DNA of 17,421 bases. Source: an uncultured Erysipelotrichaceae bacterium (GTDB lineage Bacteria; Bacillota_I; Bacilli_A; Erysipelotrichales; Erysipelotrichaceae). Numbering within the stretch: position 1 is the stretch's first letter; each line of letters begins with the position of its first letter. A program made the position numbers and the translations under genes. Shown in pieces: positions 7,598-14,929 of this stretch. The notes beneath the pieces were generated by a model. It searched no databases, was not told the origin of the DNA, and saw only the letters and a program-made list of their open reading frames with translations. Where the stretch lies: NCBI GenBank assembly GCA_934699415.1, contig CAKUWO010000023.1:1-17421 (forward strand), in the 5' to 3' direction.

Positions 7598-7606
7598 ATT
7601 CTAACA
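7598..7606 (-). promoter_or_regulatory. Extended -10 promoter of the 590-residue membrane protein
   Basis: TGTTAGAAT on the minus strand, its 3' end 36 nt upstream of the ATG at 7561, predicts a start near 7591 and a 30-nt leader with an AGGAG site. No convincing -35 box was seen. Confidence 0.5.
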
Positions 7607-7631
7607 AGTATTTACTTTATTCCATATAAAA

Positions 7632-7656
7632 AACTTCAAGCATAAAGCCTGAAGTT
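7632..7656 (-). terminator. Intrinsic terminator after the multidrug-export-type gene
   Basis: The minus strand forms a 10-bp stem (AACTTCAGGC with GCTTGAAGTT, one G-U pair) and a 5-nt loop, then TTTTT. It lies 28 nt after the stop of the gene at 7685-8185 and closes the two-gene operon that starts at 9743. Confidence 0.85.
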
Positions 7657-7684
7657 ATCTATTTTTTATCACTATTAGAATTGA

Positions 7685-8185
7685 TTAAGCAATGATGCGT
7701 CCTAAAAGACCATAAGAGAAGAATCCCATAATAAGAGTAGCTAATAAGACACCTAAAAATTCTGCCAATACTGCTTTCTTAGTATCAATTTCAAGAAGTG
7801 AAGCAATAAGCGAACCAGTCCAAGCGCCAGTACCAGGTAATGGGATACCTACAAAGAATAATAACCCAAAGAATTCACCGCTCTTCATTGCATCACCTTT
7901 ATTTAAAGCACGGTTTTCAAGCTTTTCCACAATTCCTCTGCTCCAATTAAAATTCTTTAACCATTTAAAAATCTTTTTAATGAATAAAAGAATAAAAGGG
8001 ATTGGCAATAAATTACCAATAACAGCTAAAGGAATAGCTTTGATAATATCAACTTTTAACATAGCAGCCACAATAAGACCACCACGACATTCTAAGATTG
8101 GTAACAATGAAACAATAAATACAACAGCTTCTTTAGAAATATATTGTCCCAAAGTATTAGCAAACCATGAATATACTACTTCCAT
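7685..8185 (-). CDS. Small multidrug export family membrane protein (PF06695 type)
   Basis: A 166-residue integral membrane protein with about four to five hydrophobic segments, matching the Sm_multidrug_ex family (COG2426). Family hallmarks visible are LLPILECRGGLIVAA near the N-terminus and FFVGIPLPGTGAWTGSLIASLL in the second half, a Pro/Gly-rich re-entrant-like motif. Despite the family name, transport has not been firmly shown for these proteins, so the function is open. I place the start at the ATG at 8185 because GGAG lies 6 nt upstream; a non-ATG start at 8209 would overlap yfmM and has no such support. The stop of yfmM is 10 nt upstream, so the two form an operon ending at the hairpin at 7632-7656. 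Confidence 0.88.
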   Translation of the reverse strand: MEVVYSWFANTLGQYISKEAVVFIVSLLPILECRGGLIVAAMLKVDIIKAIPLAVIGNLLPIPFILLFIKKIFKWLKNFNWSRGIVEKLENRALNKGDAMKSGEFFGLLFFVGIPLPGTGAWTGSLIASLLEIDTKKAVLAEFLGVLLATLIMGFFSYGLLGRIIA

Positions 8186-8195
8186 CTTTATCTCC

Positions 8196-9743
8196 TTAAA
8201 TACGAGCACTCCACTCTCTACAATCTACCACTCTTGTTGCGAAATCTTTATAGAAATCATCTTCATGACAGACTAATAAGATTGTACCATCATAATCAAT
8301 CAATGCTTGTTTAAGCGCCTCTTTACTAGCAACATCCAAATGGTTTGTCGGCTCATCAAGTACTAATAAATTAGCGTTTTGTTGCATCAATTTGCATAAA
8401 CGAACTTTCGCTTGTTCCCCACCCGATAAAACTGATATTCTGCTTTCAATATGATTAGTAGTTAAACCACATTTAGCTAAAGCAGCTCTAACTTCAAATT
8501 GTGAAAGAATTGGGAAAGCTTTCCATACTTCTTCAAGACAGGTATTAGTTGAGGGAACTGTTTCTTGTTCAAAATAACCAATTTCTAAATATGGATCTTT
8601 TTCAATACTACCATTAATTGGTTTAATTAAGCCTAATAAACTCTTAAGTAAAGTAGTTTTGCCAATACCATTGGTACCTTTAAAAACAACTTTTTCTTTT
8701 CTTTCTAATTCAAAAGCAATAGGTCTAGATAAAGCTCCTTCATAACCAATAACTAAATCTTCAGTTTTAAATAATACTCTACCTGGTGTCCGTGCATTTT
8801 TAAAATTAAATTCAGCATTAGGCTTTTCTTGTCTTTTCTCAATCAATTCCATCTTATCTAATTTCTTTTGACGAGACATTGCCATGTTGCGTGTTGCTAC
8901 ACGTGCTTTATTACGTGCAACAAAGTCTTTAAGTTCAGCAATTTCTTTCTGCTGACGCTCATATGCAGCTTCATTTTGAGCTTTCTTCATAGCATACACT
9001 TCTTCAAAATGATGATAATCACCAGGATAGCGATATAATTCAGCATTTTCAATATGATATACCACATTGATAATACCTTCCAAGAAAGGAATATCATGCG
9101 ATATTAAGATAAAGGCATTTTCATATTCTTTTAAATATTCTTTTAACCAAGCAATATGTTCACTATCTAAATAGTTTGTTGGCTCATCAAGCAATAAGAT
9201 ATCAGGTTTTTCAAGCAAGAGCTTAGCTAATAGAATTTTAGTTCTTTGTCCTCCCGATAAAGCTGTAACATCTTTATCAAGCCCTAAATCATATATTCCT
9301 AAAGCTCTACTAACTTCTTCAATTTGACTATCTAAAGCATAAAAACCATGAACACTTAAATAATCTTGTATTTCGCCAGCCTCTTCCATCAGTTCATCAC
9401 TATTACTATTCTCATCTGCCATCTTCTCATAGCATTCCATCATTCTCTCTTCAGCTTTGAATAAATCATCAAAAGCTGTTTTAAGGATGTCTTTGATTGT
9501 TTTACCCTTTTCAAGAACAGCATGTTGATCTAAATAACCAACTTTAACATTCTTAGCCCAATCAACTTTACCCTCATCAGGATTTAATTTATTAGTAACA
9601 AGCGATAAGAAGGTTGATTTGCCTTCACCATTAGCACCAACTAATGCAATATGTTCGCCTTTTAATAGTCTAAAAGAAACATGATTTAAGATATCACGAT
9701 CCCCAACACTAAAAGATAAGTTTTCAACTCTTAAAATAGACAT
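8196..9743 (-). CDS. yfmM: ABC-F family ATPase, YfmM type
   Basis: A 515-residue cytoplasmic ABC-F protein with two tandem ATPase domains and no membrane segment. ABC-F proteins act on the ribosome, resolving stalls or protecting it from antibiotics. Domain 1 has Walker A GANGEGKST, signature LSGGQ and Walker B LLLDEPTNYLD; domain 2 has GTNGIGKTT, LSGGEQ and LVLDEPTNHLD. Between them is the P-site tRNA interaction linker, rich in basic residues (LKDFVARNKARVATRNMAMS). The N-terminus MSILRVENLSFSVGDRDIL and the linker closely match my recollection of Bacillus subtilis YfmM. The length is the same within a few residues. I use the ATG at 9743, preceded by GAGGT; an upstream TTG at 9761 is unlikely. 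It is co-transcribed with the export-type gene at 7685-8185 and divergent from the FAD dehydrogenase gene. Confidence 0.93.
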   Translation of the reverse strand: MSILRVENLSFSVGDRDILNHVSFRLLKGEHIALVGANGEGKSTFLSLVTNKLNPDEGKVDWAKNVKVGYLDQHAVLEKGKTIKDILKTAFDDLFKAEERMMECYEKMADENSNSDELMEEAGEIQDYLSVHGFYALDSQIEEVSRALGIYDLGLDKDVTALSGGQRTKILLAKLLLEKPDILLLDEPTNYLDSEHIAWLKEYLKEYENAFILISHDIPFLEGIINVVYHIENAELYRYPGDYHHFEEVYAMKKAQNEAAYERQQKEIAELKDFVARNKARVATRNMAMSRQKKLDKMELIEKRQEKPNAEFNFKNARTPGRVLFKTEDLVIGYEGALSRPIAFELERKEKVVFKGTNGIGKTTLLKSLLGLIKPINGSIEKDPYLEIGYFEQETVPSTNTCLEEVWKAFPILSQFEVRAALAKCGLTTNHIESRISVLSGGEQAKVRLCKLMQQNANLLVLDEPTNHLDVASKEALKQALIDYDGTILLVCHEDDFYKDFATRVVDCREWSARI

Positions 9744-9768
9744 AAGACACCTCTTAAGCAATGTTTCT

Positions 9769-9777
9769 ATTCTAACA
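9769..9777 (-). promoter_or_regulatory. Extended -10 promoter of yfmM
   Basis: TGTTAGAAT on the minus strand, 3' end 25 nt upstream of the ATG at 9743, with a predicted start near 9762. It is the same 9-mer as the one at 7598-7606. It is back to back with the plus-strand promoter at 9796-9801. Confidence 0.5.
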
Positions 9778-9795
9778 AAGAATTAGTTTCTAAGC

Positions 9796-9801
9796 TATAA
9801 T
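9796..9801 (+). promoter_or_regulatory. -10 box giving a predicted leaderless mRNA
   Basis: A perfect TATAAT is followed by exactly six bases and then the ATG of the FAD dehydrogenase gene. The expected start of transcription, 7 nt after the box, is the A of the ATG (9808). No Shine-Dalgarno sequence precedes the gene. The -35 region is weak. Confidence 0.5.
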
Positions 9802-9807
9802 AGTTAC

Positions 9808-11358
9808 ATGTTACTAATACATCAAATTAAAGTTCCCATTGAAGAAAAACTAAATAGCAATCACATTGCTCATAAATTAAAATGTTCAACTAACGATATC
9901 ATCTCTTATGAAATTGAAAGAGAATCCTTGGATGCTAGAAGAGAGCTTCTTTATTCTTATTCAGTATATTGTGATATCAAAAATGAAAGAAAATATTTAC
10001 GCAATAAGGATGTTACTATCGCAAATAAAGAAATATATCAATTACCTATGTTAAATAAGAAGGATAATGAAAGACCAATTGTTGCTGGCTTTGGACCAGC
10101 AGGCATGTTTGCATCTTTAATCTTAGCTGAATGTGGTTTAAAACCTATTATTCTTGAAAGAGGTAGTGAAATTAATAAAAGGACTAAAGATGTGGAACTT
10201 TTCTTTAAAGAAGGAAAGTTAAACGAAGAAAGCAATGTTCAATATGGCGAAGGTGGTGCTGGTACTTTCTCTGATGGTAAACTAACCACTCGCATTAAGA
10301 ATTTTAGAATTTCTAAAGTCTTAGATGAATTTGTAGAAGCTGGGGCTAATCCTGCTATTACTTATATGCAACGTCCTCACTTAGGCACTGATGTCTTAAG
10401 GGAAATTGTTTTTAATATTAGACAAAAGATTATTAAATTAGGTGGCGAAATTCATTTTGATTGTGAAGTTAAAAATATATTAAAAGATAGTTCTGGCATC
10501 TATGGTTTAAAGACTAATAAAGGTGACTTCTTAAGTAAGCATATTATCTTAGCCATTGGTCATAGTGCTAGCGATACTTATGCTAATCTTTTAAATGATG
10601 GCATTCATATCGAACAAAAAGACTTTGCGGCTGGTGTTAGAGTCGAACATCCTCAAGCGATGATTAATGAAAACCAATACGGCCGCTATGCCAATCATCC
10701 TATGCTTGGTGCTGCATCTTATCAATTAACCTATATGTCTTCTATAAAAAGGGGTGTTTACTCTTTTTGCATGTGCCCTGGTGGAGTTGTTGTGCCATCA
10801 TCTACTATTAATGGACATTTATCAGTCAATGGTATGAGTTATGCTGCTAGAGATAAAGATAATGCCAATAGTGCCATTTTGGTTCAAATACCACGTAAAG
10901 ATTTTGATAAAGGCCATCCTCTTGATGGTTTTATCTATCAAAAAGAATTAGAAAAACACAGCTATTTAAATGGCTTTAAAGCACCAGTATCAAATATTGA
11001 AGATTATCTTAATAATCATTTATCTACTTCTTTAAATATCAAGTCAAGCTATCCTTTAGAAACTGAATGTTTTGATATGCATAAACTATTCTCTGATGAA
11101 GTAAATCAAGCATTAAGTGAAGGATTTATAAATTTTGACCATAAAATTAAAGGTTTTATTTCAAATGGCATTATGATTGGAATGGAGTCGAGATCTTCAT
11201 CTCCCATTAGAATACCAAGAGATGAAAATGGTGAATGTATCTCTTTAAAAGGATTATATCCAGCAGGAGAAGGTGCTGGATATGCTGGAGGGATTGTATC
11301 ATCAGCTGTTGATGGTATAAGACAAGCCGAAAATATCATTTATAACCTAAATAAATAG
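9808..11358 (+). CDS. FAD-dependent dehydrogenase (COG2509 type)
   Basis: A 516-residue cytoplasmic flavoprotein of the uncharacterised FAD-dependent dehydrogenase group COG2509. The N-terminal 80 residues form a family-typical domain (IHQIKVPI, then RESLDARRELLYSYSVYCDI). The FAD-binding Rossmann motif is VAGFGPAGMFASLILAECG, with the ribose-binding acid in ILERG at about residue 117. Further conserved stretches are YGEGGAGTFSDGKLTTR, RPHLGTDVLR and AIGHSASDTY, then FCMCPGGVVV with a Cys pair, and SRSSSPIRIPRD. The C-terminal FAD contact is LYPAGEGAGYAGGIVSSAVDG. Substrate and partner are unknown. The start at 9808 fits the family N-terminus but has no ribosome binding site, and a TATAAT box lies 6 nt upstream. 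It converges on the ABC-F gene at 11366, with both stops inside one terminator hairpin. Confidence 0.92.
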   Translation: MLLIHQIKVPIEEKLNSNHIAHKLKCSTNDIISYEIERESLDARRELLYSYSVYCDIKNERKYLRNKDVTIANKEIYQLPMLNKKDNERPIVAGFGPAGMFASLILAECGLKPIILERGSEINKRTKDVELFFKEGKLNEESNVQYGEGGAGTFSDGKLTTRIKNFRISKVLDEFVEAGANPAITYMQRPHLGTDVLREIVFNIRQKIIKLGGEIHFDCEVKNILKDSSGIYGLKTNKGDFLSKHIILAIGHSASDTYANLLNDGIHIEQKDFAAGVRVEHPQAMINENQYGRYANHPMLGAASYQLTYMSSIKRGVYSFCMCPGGVVVPSSTINGHLSVNGMSYAARDKDNANSAILVQIPRKDFDKGHPLDGFIYQKELEKHSYLNGFKAPVSNIEDYLNNHLSTSLNIKSSYPLETECFDMHKLFSDEVNQALSEGFINFDHKIKGFISNGIMIGMESRSSSPIRIPRDENGECISLKGLYPAGEGAGYAGGIVSSAVDGIRQAENIIYNLNK

Positions 11359-11379
11359 AAGGCCTTTAGCCTTCTATTT
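11353..11379. terminator. Bidirectional terminator shared by convergent genes
   Basis: A perfect 11-bp stem (AAATAGAAGGC with GCCTTCTATTT) and a 5-nt loop, A-rich on one side and T-rich on the other, so it can work in both directions. It contains the TAG stop of the FAD gene (11356-11358) and the TAA stop of the ABC-F gene (11366-11368). The space between the two coding regions is only 7 nt. Confidence 0.9.
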
Positions 11380-13096
11380 CTGATAATTCAAGCCAGCGTA
11401 ATTCTTTTGCTTCTAGTTGTTCTTTTACTTCATTTAGCTTATCGCTTACTTCACTAATCTTTTTATAGTCACTTAAATTTTCTAATTCTTTTTCTAGTTC
11501 AGCTTTTAGATTAGCTAAAGAAACTAATTCAATATCTAAATTTTCTAATTCCCGTTTTTCTTTATAAGAAAGTTTCCTAACACTTTCTTTTTTCTTAGTA
11601 TCAACATTTTTCTTTTCTTGTTTCGCATTAATTAAATGGTCTAAATAATCAGAATAAGTATCATTACTAAAATAAACATTGCCATTATCAATAATTAATA
11701 GATGGTTAGCAATACGGTCTAAGAAATAGCGATCATGGCTTACCGATAATACCGCACCCTTAAAATCTTCTAAATAATCTTCTAAAACGGAAATTGTTTC
11801 AGTATCTAAATCATTAGTAGGCTCATCAAGAATTAAGATATTTGGTGCTTGCATCAAAATGCAGCATAAATAAAGTCTTCTTTTTTCACCACCAGAGCAT
11901 TTACTTATCGGTTTATATTGTTCGTCTTTAATAAATAAGAATCTTTCTAACATTTGTGAGGCAGTAATCGCTTCCCCATCAGCAGTATAGACAATACTGC
12001 CATAGTCAAGAAGATGATCTATTACCCTTTCCCCTTCCTTAAAGACTTCATTATGTTGGGAGAAATAGCCAATCTTTACTGTTTCACCAATACTAACCGT
12101 TCCATTATCAGGCTTAATTAATCCCATAATAGTTTTTAAGAAAGTTGTTTTGCCCGAACCATTTGGACCCACAATACCTAAACGATCCATTCTTGAAACA
12201 ATATAATTAACATCATTAAATAGTATCTTACCATCATAAGATTTACTTACATGATCTAGTTTAATTGTATTACCACCAAGATAAACACTAGCTGATTTCA
12301 AAGATAGCGATTGTCTTTCTTTTGGTGCTTCAATTGAAGCAATTTTATTAAACCTTTCAATACGACTTTTTTGTTTAGTAGAGCGTGCTTGAGCACCAGC
12401 TCTAATCCATTCGATTTCCGTCTTTAAAAAGCGCTGTCTTTTTCTTTCTCTTTCGGCAATATTACGATATCTTTCTTCTTTTTGTTCCAAATAATCACCA
12501 TAATTACCAACATAAGTATAAATCTTGCCATTATCTACTTCGGCGATATGATTAGTAATTCGTGATAAGAAATAGCGGTCATGAGTTATAAGTACCAAAG
12601 CTTTATTAGATCTACTTAAATAATTTTCTAACCAAACAATCATCTCTTGGTCTAAATGGTTAGTAGGCTCATCTAAAAGATATAAATCTGCTTCTTTAAT
12701 TAAAGCAATTGCTAAAGCCACCCTTTTCTTTTGTCCGCCACTTAATAACTCCATCTTAGTATCATACTCATCTAATCCTAAACGATTTAAAATACTTTTA
12801 ATTTGATATACTTCATTCTCTTCCTTCATATAAGAAGCAACAGTATCATAAATGGTTAAATTATCATCAAATTCTTTTTCTTGTGGGCAATATGAAAAAG
12901 AATATTTCTTTAAGAAAGTAACTTCACCAGCATCTGGTTTAATTTCTTGAGCCATAATTTTTAGCAATGTTGATTTACCAGCACCATTAAGACCTACTAA
13001 GCCCCATTTATCCTTTTCATTAACCACAAAATCAACATGGTCTAAAATAGCTTCTACATTATATTTAAAACTAACATTTTCAAGCGATAGTATCAT
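11366..13096 (-). CDS. ABC-F family ATPase, Uup/YfmR type
   Basis: A 576-residue cytoplasmic ABC-F protein with duplicated ATPase domains. Domain 1 carries GLNGAGKST, LSGGQKKRVALA and LLDEPTNHLD; domain 2 carries GPNGSGKTT, CSGGEKRRLYL and LDEPTNDLD. The linker RNIAERERKRQRFLKTEI, then WIRAGAQARSTKQKSRIERF, is the Uup-like tRNA interaction arm. The C-terminal 65 residues (RKLSYKEKRELENLDIELV and after) form the coiled-coil domain typical of Uup and YfmR, which separates this protein from YfmM at 8196-9743. Family members act at the ribosome in elongation or peptidyl-tRNA positioning; Uup was also linked to DNA branch structures. The ATG at 13096 follows AAGGA by about 10 nt. It stands alone, divergent from the DUF554 gene. 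Confidence 0.92.
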   Translation of the reverse strand: MILSLENVSFKYNVEAILDHVDFVVNEKDKWGLVGLNGAGKSTLLKIMAQEIKPDAGEVTFLKKYSFSYCPQEKEFDDNLTIYDTVASYMKEENEVYQIKSILNRLGLDEYDTKMELLSGGQKKRVALAIALIKEADLYLLDEPTNHLDQEMIVWLENYLSRSNKALVLITHDRYFLSRITNHIAEVDNGKIYTYVGNYGDYLEQKEERYRNIAERERKRQRFLKTEIEWIRAGAQARSTKQKSRIERFNKIASIEAPKERQSLSLKSASVYLGGNTIKLDHVSKSYDGKILFNDVNYIVSRMDRLGIVGPNGSGKTTFLKTIMGLIKPDNGTVSIGETVKIGYFSQHNEVFKEGERVIDHLLDYGSIVYTADGEAITASQMLERFLFIKDEQYKPISKCSGGEKRRLYLCCILMQAPNILILDEPTNDLDTETISVLEDYLEDFKGAVLSVSHDRYFLDRIANHLLIIDNGNVYFSNDTYSDYLDHLINAKQEKKNVDTKKKESVRKLSYKEKRELENLDIELVSLANLKAELEKELENLSDYKKISEVSDKLNEVKEQLEAKELRWLELSEIEG

Positions 13097-13125
13097 GAAT
13101 TTATTTCCTTTATATCTATTTATCT

Positions 13126-13131
13126 ATTATA
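13126..13131 (-). promoter_or_regulatory. Possible -10 box for the Uup/YfmR-type gene
   Basis: TATAAT on the minus strand, 29 nt upstream of the ATG at 13096, leaving room for an AAGGA site. No good -35 box is seen, and the stretch is very AT-rich, so chance matches are likely. Confidence 0.35.
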
Positions 13132-13156
13132 ATTTAATTTGGTTTAAAAATAGGCA

Positions 13157-13162
13157 TATAAT
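13157..13162 (+). promoter_or_regulatory. Possible -10 box for the DUF554 gene
   Basis: TATAAT on the plus strand with a weak TTAATT 17 nt upstream. Transcription would start near 13169, 20 nt before the chosen ATG and just before AAGGA. Confidence 0.4.
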
Positions 13163-13188
13163 TGCTATTTTATAAAGGAAGAATAAAA

Positions 13189-13914
13189 ATGATTGGACTT
13201 GGAACTATCGCAAATACAGCATCAGTGGTTATTGGTGGTGTACTTGGCATTTTATTTCGTAAATCTTTAAGTAAAAAGTTATGCAATTCATTAACTATGA
13301 CATGTGGCATAGCTATTCTGTTTATGGGCATATCAGGAACCATTGAAAAGATGTTTATCATCGATAATGGTGTTATTAAAAGTGAAGGTATGATGTTGAT
13401 GATTGCCTGTCTTACACTTGGTACATTAATTGGTGAATTATTGAATATCGAATATTATTTAGAAAACTTTGGTGACTGGTTGATGAGGAAAAGCGGAAGT
13501 ACTGATGATTCTACTTTCATTGAAGGTTTCTTAAATGCAACTATTACTATCTGTATTGGAGCAATGTCAATTATTGGTGCTATTCAAGATGGTTTATATG
13601 GCGATCCTTCAACCTTATATATTAAAGCAACACTTGATATGGTGGTTGTAATGATTATGACCTGTTCATATGGTAAAGGTTGTATCTTCTCAGCTATTCC
13701 TATTTTCTTAACCGAAGGATTAATGACACTTTTGGCTTCAGCATTAAAACCAATTATGACTGATTTAGCTTTGCATAATTTATCGCTTGTAGGATCGGTA
13801 TTAGTATTTGCGGTTGGTTTTAATCTTATTAGTGGCAGTGAAAAGAAAATATCGGTATGTAACATGTTGCCAGCAATATTATTAGCGGTATTAGCTGCAT
13901 TCTTACCTTTTTAA
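13189..13914 (+). CDS. DUF554 family membrane protein
   Basis: A 241-residue integral membrane protein with about six or seven hydrophobic segments, matching the DUF554 family (relatives of YdfK/YqgA). The N-terminus MIGLGTIANTASVVIGGVLG and the central stretch CIGAMSIIGAIQDGLYGDPS are family hallmarks. Another is the polar patch SYGKGCIFSAIPIFLTEG. The role of the family is not established. I start at the ATG at 13189: it fits the family N-terminus and follows AAGGA by 9 nt, whereas the non-ATG start at 13162 lies in the promoter region. It is monocistronic, divergent from the Uup/YfmR-type gene, and convergent with the CRISPR locus. A bidirectional hairpin separates them. Confidence 0.9.
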   Translation: MIGLGTIANTASVVIGGVLGILFRKSLSKKLCNSLTMTCGIAILFMGISGTIEKMFIIDNGVIKSEGMMLMIACLTLGTLIGELLNIEYYLENFGDWLMRKSGSTDDSTFIEGFLNATITICIGAMSIIGAIQDGLYGDPSTLYIKATLDMVVVMIMTCSYGKGCIFSAIPIFLTEGLMTLLASALKPIMTDLALHNLSLVGSVLVFAVGFNLISGSEKKISVCNMLPAILLAVLAAFLPF

Positions 13915-13925
13915 ATAACTATTAT

Positions 13926-13973
13926 AAAAGAGTGATTCACTACACCATTAATAAATGTAGCAATCGCTCTTTT
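13926..13973. terminator. Long bidirectional terminator between DUF554 gene and CRISPR array
   Basis: A 12-bp outer stem (AAAAGAGTGATT with AATCGCTCTTTT, one G-U pair in the plus reading) encloses an inner CTACA/TGTAG stem. T-rich ends on both strands suit termination of the plus-strand DUF554 transcript and of the minus-strand pre-crRNA, which would stop about 25 nt past the last repeat. Confidence 0.82.
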
Positions 13974-13998
13974 TGATTTATCAAGATTTATAAAAAAT

Positions 13999-14034
13999 AA
14001 CCAAATAATACGAAATAATACAATCCTCAAGAAC
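13999..14034 (-). repeat. Degenerate leader-distal CRISPR repeat
   Basis: Thirty-three of 36 bases match the consensus. The three outermost plus-strand bases are AAC instead of GTT. Decay of the last repeat is usual at the leader-distal end and supports the leader being on the csn2 side. Confidence 0.9.
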
Positions 14035-14196
14035 CTATTCGGGCTATGTTGAGCTAAAAGATATGTTCAAATAATACGAAATAATACAATCCTCAAGAAC
14101 AAATAGATAACGCTCATAATAATGCGTCAAGTTCAAATAATACGAAATAATACAATCCTCAAGAACAAAAACACGCTTATATTCGCTATCATCAAC

Positions 14197-14430
14197 GTTC
14201 AAATAATACGAAATAATACAATCCTCAAGAACAAAAGTTCCTCAGCTCCTTCTTTTTTTGAGGTTCAAATAATACGAAATAATACAATCCTCAAGAACCC
14301 CAGAGTAGGGGATAGCTTCAAGCCATGGTTCAAATAATACGAAATAATACAATCCTCAAGAACAGCCCCCTTAATTGGAAACAGATCCAATACTGTTCAA
14401 ATAATACGAAATAATACAATCCTCAAGAAC
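14197..14430 (-). repeat. Duplicated CRISPR segment, copy A (older side)
   Basis: Four repeats and three spacers (14233-14262, 14299-14327, 14364-14394), 234 bp, identical to copy B at 14526-14759 with a constant offset of 329 bp. The unusual spacer lengths (30, 29, 31) are preserved, so the block was copied as a unit rather than acquired twice. Confidence 0.95.
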
Positions 14431-14525
14431 ATCTTTAATTATGACCAACGCCACCGACCGTTCAAATAATACGAAATAATACAATCCTCAAGAACTCGTC
14501 ACCTTGGTTACGACCTAAAACATAT

Positions 14526-14759
14526 GTTCAAATAATACGAAATAATACAATCCTCAAGAACAAAAGTTCCTCAGCTCCTTCTTTTTTTGAGGTTCAAATA
14601 ATACGAAATAATACAATCCTCAAGAACCCCAGAGTAGGGGATAGCTTCAAGCCATGGTTCAAATAATACGAAATAATACAATCCTCAAGAACAGCCCCCT
14701 TAATTGGAAACAGATCCAATACTGTTCAAATAATACGAAATAATACAATCCTCAAGAAC
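14526..14759 (-). repeat. Duplicated CRISPR segment, copy B (leader side)
   Basis: Second copy of the 234-bp block, with spacers at 14562-14591, 14628-14656 and 14693-14723. Two unique spacers (14431-14459 and 14496-14525) lie between the copies, and two unique ones (14760-14789, 14826-14854) lie between this copy and the leader. Confidence 0.95.
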
Positions 14760-14900
14760 TTGCAGTCGGAGCGTCCTTTTTTCTTTTGTGTTCAAATAAT
14801 ACGAAATAATACAATCCTCAAGAACATATTAAAAATAGTCGTTGCATTATTGCGGTTCAAATAATACGAAATAATACAATCCTCAAGAACTGTTGACTCT

Positions 14901-14929
14901 ATTATAAGCTCTAAAAGCCTTTATTTAAA
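14901..14929 (-). promoter_or_regulatory. Predicted pre-crRNA promoter in the short leader
   Basis: On the minus strand TTTAAA (14924-14929), a 17-nt spacer, and a perfect TATAAT (14901-14906) predict a start near 14894, four bases before the first repeat. The promoter overlaps the csn2 stop codon (14921-14923). Only 30 bp separate csn2 from the array, so the leader needed for spacer integration must be this short or extend into csn2. The leader edge next to the repeat reads GAGTCAACA. Confidence 0.7.

Larger units (their letters stand above)
13999..14890 (-). CRISPR. Type II-A CRISPR array, 14 repeats and 13 spacers
   Basis: Fourteen 36-bp repeats, all but the outermost identical, start at 13999, 14065, 14131, 14197, 14263, 14328, 14395, 14460, 14526, 14592, 14657, 14724, 14790 and 14855. 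Spacers are 29-31 bp. On the plus strand the repeat begins GTTCAAATAATACG and ends CCTCAAGAAC, so its ends are 4-bp inverted repeats. The array is read on the minus strand (crRNA repeat starting GUUCUUGAGGAUUG): the leader side abuts csn2, the degenerate repeat is at the far end, and the tracrRNA at 17037-17126 is complementary to the minus-strand repeat transcript. Spacers 4, 5 and 6 from the left are identical to spacers 9, 10 and 11. No spacer matches another part of this window by eye. Confidence 0.99.

Noticed and set aside
14122..14337. A 71-codon plus-strand open frame with a repeated peptide (VQIIRNNTILKN).
   Set aside because: It is the CRISPR repeat read in one frame; the period equals repeat plus spacer, and there is no ribosome binding site.
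14371..14392. A small inverted repeat (ATTGGA and TCCAAT) inside spacer 6 and its copy, considered as a terminator or regulatory hairpin.
   Set aside because: It is part of a spacer, has no U-tract, and most likely reflects the protospacer sequence.
13999..14890. Possible promoters within each repeat (TTGAGG with TATTAT on the minus strand), as in some type II-C arrays.
   Set aside because: The boxes are only 14 nt apart and the repeat is AT-rich; a proper promoter is present in the leader.
13915..14920. The region around the array as a mobile-element insertion.
   Set aside because: No transposase, terminal inverted repeats or target duplication; the array and the terminator explain the whole interval.
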